64,000 bases of DNA from Halovenus carboxidivorans (lineage in GTDB: Archaea > Halobacteriota > Halobacteria > Halobacteriales > Haloarculaceae). The position numbers and the translations under genes were made by a program. Location of the stretch: assembly GCF_009831575.1 (NCBI RefSeq), contig NZ_WUUT01000006.1, positions 62,001 through 126,000 of the forward strand, in the 5' to 3' direction. Below, one piece after another: positions 54,299 through 62,647 of this stretch. Numbering within the stretch: position 1 is the first letter of the stretch; every line of letters starts with the position of its first letter. Below the pieces are notes generated by a model, which worked only from the letters and a program-made list of their open reading frames with translations, had not been told where the DNA came from and made no database searches.

Positions 54299-54346
54299 TG
54301 GCAGAAGTCAGCGTGACAGGTCGGGCCCTGTGACCGAGTTCTGCCA
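54299..54346 (+). promoter_or_regulatory. structured thrS leader (three-way junction)
   Basis: An 8-bp outer stem TGGCAGAA/TTCTGCCA (54299-54306 with 54339-54346) encloses two arms: GTCA-GCG-TGAC (54307-54317) and GGTC-n9-GACC (54319-54335). A TATA-like CTTTTTGCTTA (54264-54274) would start transcription near 54295, so the structure is at the very 5' end, with 23 bases left before the ATG at 54370. An 11-codon frame (54298-54333) overlaps it. The fold suggests a cis-acting control element. Confidence 0.6.
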
Positions 54347-54369
54347 CCAACGCAGTCTTCTCTGGATCC

Positions 54370-56301
54370 ATGTCAGAACACATCACGGTCGTCCTCCCGG
54401 ACGGCTCAGAGCTTGAAATGGAGCACAGCGCGACGGTCGAGGACGTGGCCTACGAGATCGGCCCCGGCCTCGGTGAAGATACACGCGCCGGGGTCGTCGA
54501 CGGCGAGTTAGTCGACAAAGCGACGACCTTGACAGAGGACTGCGAGATCGAAATCGTCACAGAGGACTCCGACGAGTACCTCCAGCTGATCCGCCACACG
54601 GCCGCACACGTCTTCGCACAGGCGCTGCAACGCCTCTACCCCGAGGCGAAACTCGCGATCGGTCCGCCGACGGACGACGGGTTCTACTACGACGTGGCCG
54701 GCGTCGAACTCGACGAGGAGGACCTCGAGGAGATCGAGTCCGAGATGCTCGAGATCATCGACGCCGACTACGACCTCGAACGGGTCGAACGCTCCCGCGA
54801 AGAGGCCTTCGAAATCTACGAGGACAACCCCTACAAGCAGGATATTCTCGACGAGGAGGCCGCCGACGAGGAGGTCGTCTCCTTCTACGTCCAAGACGGC
54901 TGGCAGGATCTCTGTCAGGGGCCACACGTCGAATCGACGGGAGAGATCGGCGCGGTCACACTGCTCGAAATCTCCGCGTCGTACTGGCGCGGCGACGAGG
55001 ACAACGACACCCTCACCCGCGTCTACGGCACCGCCTTCGAGACCGAGGAGGAACTCGAAGCCGAACTCCAGCGCCGCGAGGAGGCCAAAGAGCGCGACCA
55101 CCGGAAGGTCGGCCGCGAGATGGACCTGTTCAGCGTCCCGGAACACTCCCCCGGCTGTGCACACTTCCACCCGGACGGCATGACGATCCGCCGGGAACTG
55201 GAGGAGTACATCCGCGGGAAAAACGAGGAACTCGGCTACGACGAGGTGTTCACGCCCGAGTTGAACAAGGCCGAACTCTGGAAACCCACCGGTCACTACG
55301 ACGCTTTCAAGGAGGCCGGCGAGATGTTCGCCTGGGAGCAGGATGACACCGAGTACGGCCTGAAGCCGATGAACTGCGCCAACCACGCCCACATCTACGA
55401 CGAGGGCCAGTACTCCTACCGCGACCTCCCGGTTCGGTTCTCGGAGTTCGGCACCATCTACCGCAACGAGCAGTCCGGCGAACTCTCCGGACTCCTCCGC
55501 GTGCGCGGACTCACGCAGGACGACGGCCACGCCTTCATTCGGCCCGACCAGATCACCGAGGAGATCACCAGCACGCTCGAAGTGATCGAACAGATCTACG
55601 ACCTGTTCGATCTGGAAGTGCTCTACAAGCTCGAGACCAAAGGCGACGACGCGGTCGGCAGCGACGAGATCTGGGAACAGGCGACAAACGGCCTCCGCGA
55701 GTCGATGGAATCGCTCGGTCTGGAGTACGACATCGAATCCGGCGAAGCGGCCTTCTACGGCCCGAAGATCGGCCTCGACGCCCGGGACGCGCTGGGACGG
55801 GAGTGGACGATCGGGACCGTCCAGCTCGATTTCAACATCCCCAAGCGGCTGGAGTTGAGCTACGTCGGCGAGGACAACGAGGAGCACCGGCCGGTGATGG
55901 TCCACCGCGCGCTGCTCGGCAGTTTCGAGCGGTTCATGGGCGTCATCATCGAGCACTTCAACGGCAACTTCCCGACCTGGCTCGCCCCCGAGCAGATCCG
56001 GATTCTTCCGGTCTCCGACGACAATATCCCCTTCGCCAAGCGCCTGCAGAACCGCGACTTCGGCCAGTTCCGCGTCGAAATCGAGGACCGATCCTGGACC
56101 GTCGGCAAGAAGATCCAGCAGGCCCACGACGACCGCGTCCCGTACATGCTCATCGTCGGTGACGACGAGGAGGAAAGCGAGACGGTCTCGGTCCGGGACC
56201 GCTTCGAGAACCAGACCCAGGACGTGCCTATCGAGCAGTTCCGCAGCCACCTCGAATCCGAAATCGAGGAGAAACGCGTCGAACCCGACTTTCTCGACTA
56301 A
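54370..56301 (+). CDS. thrS: threonine--tRNA ligase (bacterial-type)
   Basis: Charges tRNA-Thr. The 643-residue enzyme has an N-terminal TGS domain (residues 1-62), the editing domain with the zinc-type [11 protein letters not shown] motif and later HxxxC, the class II core (motif 2 near FRNEQ-like [17 protein letters not shown], zinc-site CAN), and a C-terminal anticodon-binding domain. The TGS-plus-editing layout is the bacterial type, not the archaeal type with the DTD-like editing domain. Convergent with the PAP2 gene, overlapping by four bases. Confidence 0.96.
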   Translation: MSEHITVVLPDGSELEMEHSATVEDVAYEIGPGLGEDTRAGVVDGELVDKATTLTEDCEIEIVTEDSDEYLQLIRHTAAHVFAQALQRLYPEAKLAIGPPTDDGFYYDVAGVELDEEDLEEIESEMLEIIDADYDLERVERSREEAFEIYEDNPYKQDILDEEAADEEVVSFYVQDGWQDLCQGPHVESTGEIGAVTLLEISASYWRGDEDNDTLTRVYGTAFETEEELEAELQRREEAKERDHRKVGREMDLFSVPEHSPGCAHFHPDGMTIRRELEEYIRGKNEELGYDEVFTPELNKAELWKPTGHYDAFKEAGEMFAWEQDDTEYGLKPMNCANHAHIYDEGQYSYRDLPVRFSEFGTIYRNEQSGELSGLLRVRGLTQDDGHAFIRPDQITEEITSTLEVIEQIYDLFDLEVLYKLETKGDDAVGSDEIWEQATNGLRESMESLGLEYDIESGEAAFYGPKIGLDARDALGREWTIGTVQLDFNIPKRLELSYVGEDNEEHRPVMVHRALLGSFERFMGVIIEHFNGNFPTWLAPEQIRILPVSDDNIPFAKRLQNRDFGQFRVEIEDRSWTVGKKIQQAHDDRVPYMLIVGDDEEESETVSVRDRFENQTQDVPIEQFRSHLESEIEEKRVEPDFLD

Positions 56302-57029
56302 CTGACTCGGCGGTCGAACGCCCACCAGCCGACCATCGTCGTCACCGCAACACCAGCCACTTCGATCGCCGTCTGCGAGCCGCTGGCGAGGAAGTACGCC
56401 CCCGCGAGCCCGACGGCTGCGGCGAAGGTGACGAACACGCGCCGGTCGGGCCGGTAGCGGTTCGGCCCCACGAACAGCACTCCGAGCGCGACCAGCCCGG
56501 TTCCGACTCCGCCGATCACGTCGACGAGATTGTGCACGCCCAGCGCCAGCCGACTGACACAGACGACGGCGATCAACACCGCGGCCGCGGCGGTCCGCTG
56601 TCGTCTCGTCCCGACGGGACCGACCAGGGCCAACCCCCCGTAGAGAATCGTCGCCGTCGTGGCGTGCCCGCTGGGAAAGCCGTACCCGCCGGCGGCAATC
56701 GCGCTCTCGTACAGCGGCCGGACGAGGCCGGGGACCGCATCCGGGGCGACTGGAACCGCCTCGGGGCGCGGGAACGCGAAGGTGTGTTTCAGCGCCCGAT
56801 ACAGTCCGAGTCCGCCGAGTGCCGTCCCGAAGAGCGCGACGACCCCTTCTCGCTCGTCCGGGAGTTGCCAGAAACACAGCGCCAGCAGAACGGTGACGAA
56901 CCAGAAGTCCCCGAGCTGTGTCACCACCGCCATCAGGCCGGCCACCCAGCCGGGAAGCACGTCCCCGAGCACGTCGAGTTCACCGACACTGCGGGCGGTC
57001 AACGGCCCGACTGGCGTCGCCTGCGTCAT
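56298..57029 (-). CDS. PAP2-family membrane phosphatase
   Basis: A 243-residue acid phosphatase-like membrane protein. The three PAP2 motifs are [11 protein letters not shown] (KxxxxxxRP), [14 protein letters not shown] (PSGH) and [16 protein letters not shown] (SRxxxxxHxxxD). Seven helices are predicted. It could dephosphorylate polyprenyl diphosphates or lipid phosphates at the outer membrane face; the substrate is unknown. The start at 57029 is followed by [10 protein letters not shown]. Confidence 0.92.
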   Translation of the reverse strand: MTQATPVGPLTARSVGELDVLGDVLPGWVAGLMAVVTQLGDFWFVTVLLALCFWQLPDEREGVVALFGTALGGLGLYRALKHTFAFPRPEAVPVAPDAVPGLVRPLYESAIAAGGYGFPSGHATTATILYGGLALVGPVGTRRQRTAAAAVLIAVVCVSRLALGVHNLVDVIGGVGTGLVALGVLFVGPNRYRPDRRVFVTFAAAVGLAGAYFLASGSQTAIEVAGVAVTTMVGWWAFDRRVS

Positions 57030-57145
57030 GCTACCGGCTACGATTCCCGGCTATAATAGCTGCCGGCTCCGGGTCGCCGCGCGTTGCTGGCTGTGAGAGG
57101 CGAAGCCGCATATTTGTGCTCGGACGCCTGAACAGTCCCCTACCG

Positions 57146-58114
57146 ATGGACGCTTCCGTCAGGGGAGTCCCGATCAGGCTCACCAAAGTCACGGTCATCG
57201 TCTTACTCCTCTCGGGTGGTGCCGTCGCCTACAGCGGTTACGACTACGTCCAGCAGTCCGAGGCCATCGACAACGCCGTCGCCGTCAACGCGACGGTGAC
57301 CGAGGCAGATGTCGAGCGGATCGACGTCCGCCGCGGCACCGACTACGCCGCCGATGTCGAGTTCACCTACCAGTACGAGGGAACCAACTACACCGGCGAC
57401 CGCATCTATCCGAGCCGATTCTCCCCCAACTACGGGACGGAGTCGGAAGCGGAGGCGGCGATCGAACCGTACGAGACCAACGAGACGGTGACCGCCTACG
57501 TCGATCCGTCCGAACCCTCGGAGGGCTTTCTCGAACCCAGGCGGACGACTGCGCCGCTCGTCTTTTCCGGTCTCGGAGCGGTTATTTTCCTGTTCTCGAC
57601 GCTGAACGCCGTCGGCGCACGGACGCCCGGACAGAACACCGGCATCCGACCGGCCAGCGAGGTCGAACCGACGCGGTACGAGACGCTGTTCGGGCTGGCT
57701 CGTGACCGCGTCTGTTATCTGAGCACCCGGCTGATGATGGGCGGTATCGGCGTGTTCGCGCTCGCGCTGCTCGGTATCTTCGGGGTCATCCTCGCAACCG
57801 AGGAACAGAACGTCACCGTCTCTCTCACCGATCCGTTCGCCGCGGTACCGCTGGCAGGTGCCGTCGGGATTCTCGCCTTCTTGATCGGGCTCCTGCTGTA
57901 TCTCCTGTGGTCGTTCACCGAGTACCGGCGGCTCCGCGAACGACTTCCGGACCCACGGCCGCCGAGTCCGTTCCGGCGCCCGACTCGGCTGGCGACGATT
58001 CTCACGACTAACGACGGCCTGGACGCGTACGGAACACGCGTCAAAAAGACCGGTTTCGCGCTCGTAGTGCTCGCATTCTGTCTCGGCGTTATCCTCAACG
58101 TCCTGTTCTTCTGA
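57146..58114 (+). CDS. DUF3592-domain membrane protein
   Basis: A 322-residue protein with four predicted helices. After the first helix (residues 12-34) lies an external domain of about 110 residues, YAADVEFTYQYEGTNYTGDR and TVTAYVDPSEPSEGFLEP, which fits DUF3592. Two central helices and a basic loop with RRLRERLPDPRPPSP precede the last helix. Translation begins at 57146 (MDASVRGVPIR). Function is unknown for the family. Confidence 0.78.
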   Translation: MDASVRGVPIRLTKVTVIVLLLSGGAVAYSGYDYVQQSEAIDNAVAVNATVTEADVERIDVRRGTDYAADVEFTYQYEGTNYTGDRIYPSRFSPNYGTESEAEAAIEPYETNETVTAYVDPSEPSEGFLEPRRTTAPLVFSGLGAVIFLFSTLNAVGARTPGQNTGIRPASEVEPTRYETLFGLARDRVCYLSTRLMMGGIGVFALALLGIFGVILATEEQNVTVSLTDPFAAVPLAGAVGILAFLIGLLLYLLWSFTEYRRLRERLPDPRPPSPFRRPTRLATILTTNDGLDAYGTRVKKTGFALVVLAFCLGVILNVLFF

Positions 58115-58210
58115 GGGTGCCTGAACCCGCTCCCCGGTTGGTTGCCCGATACGTACGGATTTACGTTTCCCTGACAAGACATTTAGGTGACAGCCTCGAA
58201 CGGCGACTGC

Positions 58211-58786
58211 ATGTCATACAACACGTCGTCCGGTGACCGGCCGCCGCTGGGACTCGGTGCAGTCGCGGGTATCGCCGCGTGGATCATCGGGTACGCCCTC
58301 GTCTTTCTGGTCGCCGGCCCCGAGGTACAGGACTCGGTCGCACAGCGGCTGATCGAAGCCGTCGACGGCCAGCCCGCGACCTACGAGATGGTCGGGTGGG
58401 TGTTCTACAACGCCCACTTCGTCGATACCGTCATCGTCGATATCCCGGCGATCAGCGACCAGACGGCCACCGCTATCGGCGGCGACGGCTTCTCGCAACT
58501 GCTGTATCTCGTCCCCGTCGGACTGCTCGTCACCGCCGGGCTCGGACTCGCCCGCTCGCAGGGCGTCTCGGAGGTCCGTGACGGCCTGCTGGTCGGCGCC
58601 ACCGTGCTGCCGGGCTATCTCCTCCTGTCGGTACTCGGACTCGTCCTCTTCGAGGTGAGCGTCGGTCCCGCGACCGGTCGACCGGCACAGATGCAGGCGC
58701 TCTTCCTCGCCGGAATCGTCTATCCGCTGGTCTTCGGCGCGTCTGGGGGTGTTGCCGGCGCGATGACCGCGGAGACCGCCGGTTAA
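58211..58786 (+). CDS. four- or five-helix membrane protein, unknown
   Basis: A 191-residue membrane protein with helices near residues 14-38, 92-112, 124-148 and 160-183. The external loop after helix 1 is about 50 residues, with YEMVGWVFYNAHFVDTVIVD. The ATG at 58211 (MSYNTSSGDR) was chosen; ACATTTAGG at about 58180-58188 is a TATA box about 27 nt before it. Convergent with the HMG-CoA reductase gene, stops overlapping as TTAA. Confidence 0.72.
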   Translation: MSYNTSSGDRPPLGLGAVAGIAAWIIGYALVFLVAGPEVQDSVAQRLIEAVDGQPATYEMVGWVFYNAHFVDTVIVDIPAISDQTATAIGGDGFSQLLYLVPVGLLVTAGLGLARSQGVSEVRDGLLVGATVLPGYLLLSVLGLVLFEVSVGPATGRPAQMQALFLAGIVYPLVFGASGGVAGAMTAETAG

Positions 58787-60402
58787 CGATTCCGACCGAG
58801 CGATTCGTGGCTGGTGACCCAGTCAGAGGCGGAGATGGCGGCACCGAGCGAAATCTCGCCTGCCAGCACCGTCGCGGCGGCAATCTCGGCGAATTTGTTG
58901 ACGTTGCCAGCGCCGTCACAGTCCAGCATCGCGAGACACTCCCGCTGGGTCGGCATCCCCGTTCCGCCGCCGTAGGTCGCGACGATCAGCGAGGGAATCG
59001 TCACCGAGATGTGAAGCGAGTTGTCCTGCAACAGCGTCGTGTTGATCATCGCGGAGTGTGACTCGGCGACGTTGGCCTCGTCCTGGCCACAGGCGATAAA
59101 CAGCGAGGCCAGCCCGTTGGCGGGGTGTGCGCCGTTTGTGTCCGCCCCCGAGAAGAAGGAGCCGAGGGTGGCGATTTTCCCGTGGTGGTCGAGACTCTCC
59201 GGTTCCGCGCCGAGGTGGTGGATACAGGTGTCCTCGTCGAGTGTCACCTCGGCGGTGACCCGCTTGCCCCGGGTCATCATGTCGTTGACCTTCGAGGCCT
59301 TCTTGTCGGTGCCGAAGTTGCCCTCCAGATAGAAGTTCTCGACGTAGCCGGGATACTCCTGGAGAATCCAGTTGCAGGCCGCGAACGTCGCCTTTCCGAC
59401 CATGTTCTGACCGGCGGCGTCGCCGGTCTCGTAGCTGAAGCGGAGGTGTGCGAAGTTGTTCGTCATGTAATCCTCGATGCGGACGAGGTTCGCCACGCTC
59501 GAGGTCTCCTCTGCTTTCTCCTCGATTGTCTCCTGGTGTTCGTAGACCCAATCACGGAAATCCCGGGCGTTGCGGGCGTCCTCGAAGACGAACACGGGGG
59601 CGCGGTTCATCCGGTCGTCCGTCACCGTCGTCGTCGCGCCGCCGCACATGTTGATCGCCTTCATGCCGCGGCTGTACGACGCCACGAGGGTCCCCTCTGT
59701 CGTCGCCAGCGGGATCGGATACTCCCCGTCGGCGTACTCGCCGTCGACCTTGACCGGGCCGGCGACCCCCAGCGGCATCTGCGCGACCCCGATGAAGTTC
59801 TCGACGTTGCCCTCCCCGCGCTCGGCGTCGAAGGAGTACTCCGGGACGTGTTCGAGTTCGACGCCAGTCTTCTCTTCGAGCCACTCGTGGCGCTCGGCGA
59901 TGGCCTGCTCGCTGTAGTTGTTCTCCTCGTCGCGCGGGACGCTCGCAATCTGACTCTCGTCGCGGATCGTGTCGCTGATCTTCAGGGAGAGTTGCCCGAA
60001 CGGCTCGGCAACGAACTCCGTGTAGATCTCGTGATCGCCCGTCGGAAGTTCGATTCCCTCGACGGTAATCGTCACTGTCCGACCGACGGAAAACGGGATC
60101 GGGTCGTCTTTCGTAACCTCGCTGACCGCGAACTCCTTTCCGTCGGCGGTCTCCATGCGCACGTCGTCCAGATCCACTCCTTCCCCGTTGATTTCGAGCT
60201 TCTGAATACCCGCGAACTTGGCGTCCTGGAGTCTGTTTTTGACCTCGTACTCGACCCCCTCGTCGGTGTTTTGCAGGCTCCCGTAGGTGTACAGTCGCTT
60301 CAACACCTTGTCGGGAATATCGAGCGAGATGGCTCCCCCGGAACTGAGGAGATTCGCGTATAGCCGTTTCAGAATCCCACTGTCTGGTTTTGGTATGACC
60401 AT
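58783..60402 (-). CDS. HMG-CoA reductase with extra N-terminal domain
   Basis: A 539-residue homologue of the mevalonate-pathway enzyme that makes isoprenoid lipids. Catalytic residues remain: Glu236 in TTEGTLVAS, Lys367 in GTDKKAS, Asp441 in ACGQDEAN and His532 in TSHESLGR. But the nucleotide-site motif usually DxMGMN reads DAAGQN (328-333), and the later loop is ATYGGGTGMPTQ. Residues 1-165 form an added beta-rich domain that normal archaeal enzymes (about 400 residues) lack. It may be a second, divergent reductase. TATA-like ATTATATT lies about 50 bp upstream. Confidence 0.85.
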   Translation of the reverse strand: MVIPKPDSGILKRLYANLLSSGGAISLDIPDKVLKRLYTYGSLQNTDEGVEYEVKNRLQDAKFAGIQKLEINGEGVDLDDVRMETADGKEFAVSEVTKDDPIPFSVGRTVTITVEGIELPTGDHEIYTEFVAEPFGQLSLKISDTIRDESQIASVPRDEENNYSEQAIAERHEWLEEKTGVELEHVPEYSFDAERGEGNVENFIGVAQMPLGVAGPVKVDGEYADGEYPIPLATTEGTLVASYSRGMKAINMCGGATTTVTDDRMNRAPVFVFEDARNARDFRDWVYEHQETIEEKAEETSSVANLVRIEDYMTNNFAHLRFSYETGDAAGQNMVGKATFAACNWILQEYPGYVENFYLEGNFGTDKKASKVNDMMTRGKRVTAEVTLDEDTCIHHLGAEPESLDHHGKIATLGSFFSGADTNGAHPANGLASLFIACGQDEANVAESHSAMINTTLLQDNSLHISVTIPSLIVATYGGGTGMPTQRECLAMLDCDGAGNVNKFAEIAAATVLAGEISLGAAISASDWVTSHESLGRNR

Positions 60403-60573
60403 CTGCGTACCTCGGTAATCAGCACAATCCCTGTTAACGATTTCGGGGTAATATAATACAACCTACACGACTCGCCGGTCGCACGAGCGACCCCATCTCG
60501 ACCGGCAACGCGGACCTCTCAGCCTGCCGTCCCAGCGAGTGTCCTCTCCGTCGTCGCTGTCCGGTCGACTCCG

Positions 60574-61152
60574 TCAGGAATCAGCGTCGGTCTCCTCGGC
60601 CGAATCGACCTCGATCTCCGTCGGCTCCGGGGCGCCGTCGTCCGGACGTGCCGCCTCGAACTGTTCGGTGATCGCGTCGAGTTGGCTCTCCAGTTCCTCG
60701 ACGAGTTCCTCCGGGACGCTCTCTGCGGGCAGCTCTTCGGCCAGTTCGTTCAGTTGGTCCTCGACGCGTTCGTTGAGTTCGATCAGCAGGTCGGCCTGCT
60801 CGCCCAACTGCTCGATCAGTTCCTCGCTGAGGGGTTCGTACCGCTGCTCGAAGCTCTCGACGGCCTCGTCCTGCTGGTCCTGTAGCGTATCGAACGTTTC
60901 GTCGACGGAGTCACGCAGGGACTCGATCTCCTCGCCGTCGTTGAGCGACTCGACGGCGTCCAGCGACCGGTGGATCGACTGGCGGGACAGTTCGAGCGCC
61001 TGCTCCTGTAGGTCACGCTGCGTCCCGACCCCCTCCGCGAACAGATCACCGACCTCCGCCGGCGCCCGCAGTATCTCCTCTGCGATGGCCTCCGTCTGGC
61101 GGATCGTCTCCCGCTGTAGCCGGAAAAACGCTCCGAGTGGCGTGTCTGACAT
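60574..61152 (-). CDS. acidic coiled-coil protein, possibly phasin-like
   Basis: A 192-residue protein with no membrane segment. Heptad-like helices cover residues 10-160 (for example LSEELIEQLGEQADLLIELN), followed by an acidic disordered tail (PEPTEIEVDSAEETDADS). The composition resembles granule-associated phasins or other scaffold proteins, but no family motif was found and no polyhydroxyalkanoate gene is nearby. Function unknown. Confidence 0.68.
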   Translation of the reverse strand: MSDTPLGAFFRLQRETIRQTEAIAEEILRAPAEVGDLFAEGVGTQRDLQEQALELSRQSIHRSLDAVESLNDGEEIESLRDSVDETFDTLQDQQDEAVESFEQRYEPLSEELIEQLGEQADLLIELNERVEDQLNELAEELPAESVPEELVEELESQLDAITEQFEAARPDDGAPEPTEIEVDSAEETDADS

Positions 61153-61339
61153 CGCTTTTCGTTAGTTCGATTCGGTGAACCTTAGTCGTTGTCGACCACT
61201 CAGGCATCTCCTGTCGTCCGAGACCGTCCGTTCGCGCCTCCGCTGCTCACCTCCCAACGGATAGATTAAACCGCCGGAGGTGAGAACGGTGAACACGGCG
61301 CTCGGGCCGAGAGTGTCGCGACAGCGAGACCGAGAGACC

Positions 61340-62647
61340 ATGCTCACCGTGATCGCCTCCGCCGTGTCGAGTCTGCCCGCCCTCCAGTGGCGACTGCTGG
61401 CGATTCCGCTCATCACCGGGCTGATCGGCTACGGCACGAACTGGGTCGCGATCCGCCTGCTGTTCTATCCGACGGATTTCGTCGGCGTCTCGATACCCGG
61501 GCTCAAGGAACTGGCTCCGACACTGCCCCGCAGGATTCAACAGATTCCCGGCGTCGTCGAGGGCCGGGTCGGCTGGCAGGGGATCATCCCCTCGCGGTCG
61601 GCGCGGATGGGGACGATTGCCGCGGAGAAAGGGATCGCGAAGATCGGTACCGAAGCGGAGTTCTACGAGCGGTTCGATCCCGACCGGATCGCGGCGCACA
61701 TCGTCACCGAGTCCCGCGAGGAGATCCGCGACCTGACCGCCGACGTGATCGAATCGGAGTATCCAGAACTGTGGCACAACATGCCCGAGTCGACCCGGGA
61801 GTTCATTCACGCTCGCGTCGAGGACCGGCTTCCACGCATCGCCGAACAGATCACCGACAGCATCGGCACACACATCGACGAACTGCTCGACATCAACCGG
61901 ATGATCGCCGACCACCTCGACGAGCATCCCGACCTCATCAACCGCATCTTCCTGGAAGTTGGCGACCGCGAACTCACCTTTATCGTCAACTCGGGGCTGT
62001 ACATCGGAACGTTTCTCGGGGTGTTCTCGATCCCGCTCTTTCTGTACATCGACGCGTGGTGGGTGCTGCCGGCCTGTGGCATCGCCGTCGGCTATCTCAC
62101 CAACTGGATCGCGCTGAACATCATCTTCCGCCCGATCAGGGAGTACCGGATCGGTCCCCTTCGCCTCCAGGGACTTTTTATCAAACGCCAACCAACTGCC
62201 GCAGAGAAGTACGCCGAGATCGTCGCCGACGAGATCGTGACCATCGGAAACATCGCGGACAACCTCATGCACGGCAGCCAATCAGACCGGACCAGAAAGA
62301 TGATCCGTGACGCGATTCGCCCGGAGGTCGACCGCTCGGTCGGCCTCGCGGCTCCGATCATCCGCATGACGACCGGCGACGAGCAGTACGAACGGCTCCG
62401 GGAGGCCTTCGCGGAGGAGAGCGTCGAACAGACGATCGACCCGCTACAGGACCCCGAGTTCAACGCCGAGCGCAGCGAGGCCATCGAGGGGTGGATGGCC
62501 GACCGGATCAAACGGCTCCCGCCGGAGGGCTTCGTCGAACTGCTCCGGCCCGCCTTCGAGGAGGACGAGTGGATGCTCATTCTGCTGGGTGCCGTGCTCG
62601 GCTTCGTCGCCGGGTGGCTCCAACTGCTGGTGGTGAACGCCCTATGA
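61340..62647 (+). CDS. DUF445 family membrane protein
   Basis: A 435-residue protein of the DUF445 family (YheB-like). Both ends repeat a pattern: N-terminal GLIGYGTNWVAIRLLFYP and central GYLTNWIALNIIFRPIREY are the family hallmark, each followed by an amphipathic region. Three to four helices are predicted, and a helical C-terminal arm. Function is unknown. The ATG at 61340 was chosen over an upstream in-frame start. Its stop overlaps the following gene (ATGA). Confidence 0.88.
   Translation: MLTVIASAVSSLPALQWRLLAIPLITGLIGYGTNWVAIRLLFYPTDFVGVSIPGLKELAPTLPRRIQQIPGVVEGRVGWQGIIPSRSARMGTIAAEKGIAKIGTEAEFYERFDPDRIAAHIVTESREEIRDLTADVIESEYPELWHNMPESTREFIHARVEDRLPRIAEQITDSIGTHIDELLDINRMIADHLDEHPDLINRIFLEVGDRELTFIVNSGLYIGTFLGVFSIPLFLYIDAWWVLPACGIAVGYLTNWIALNIIFRPIREYRIGPLRLQGLFIKRQPTAAEKYAEIVADEIVTIGNIADNLMHGSQSDRTRKMIRDAIRPEVDRSVGLAAPIIRMTTGDEQYERLREAFAEESVEQTIDPLQDPEFNAERSEAIEGWMADRIKRLPPEGFVELLRPAFEEDEWMLILLGAVLGFVAGWLQLLVVNAL

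Noticed and set aside
54508-56877. Minus-strand frame of 789 codons opposite thrS
   Set aside because: Antisense shadow; thrS shows all synthetase domains.
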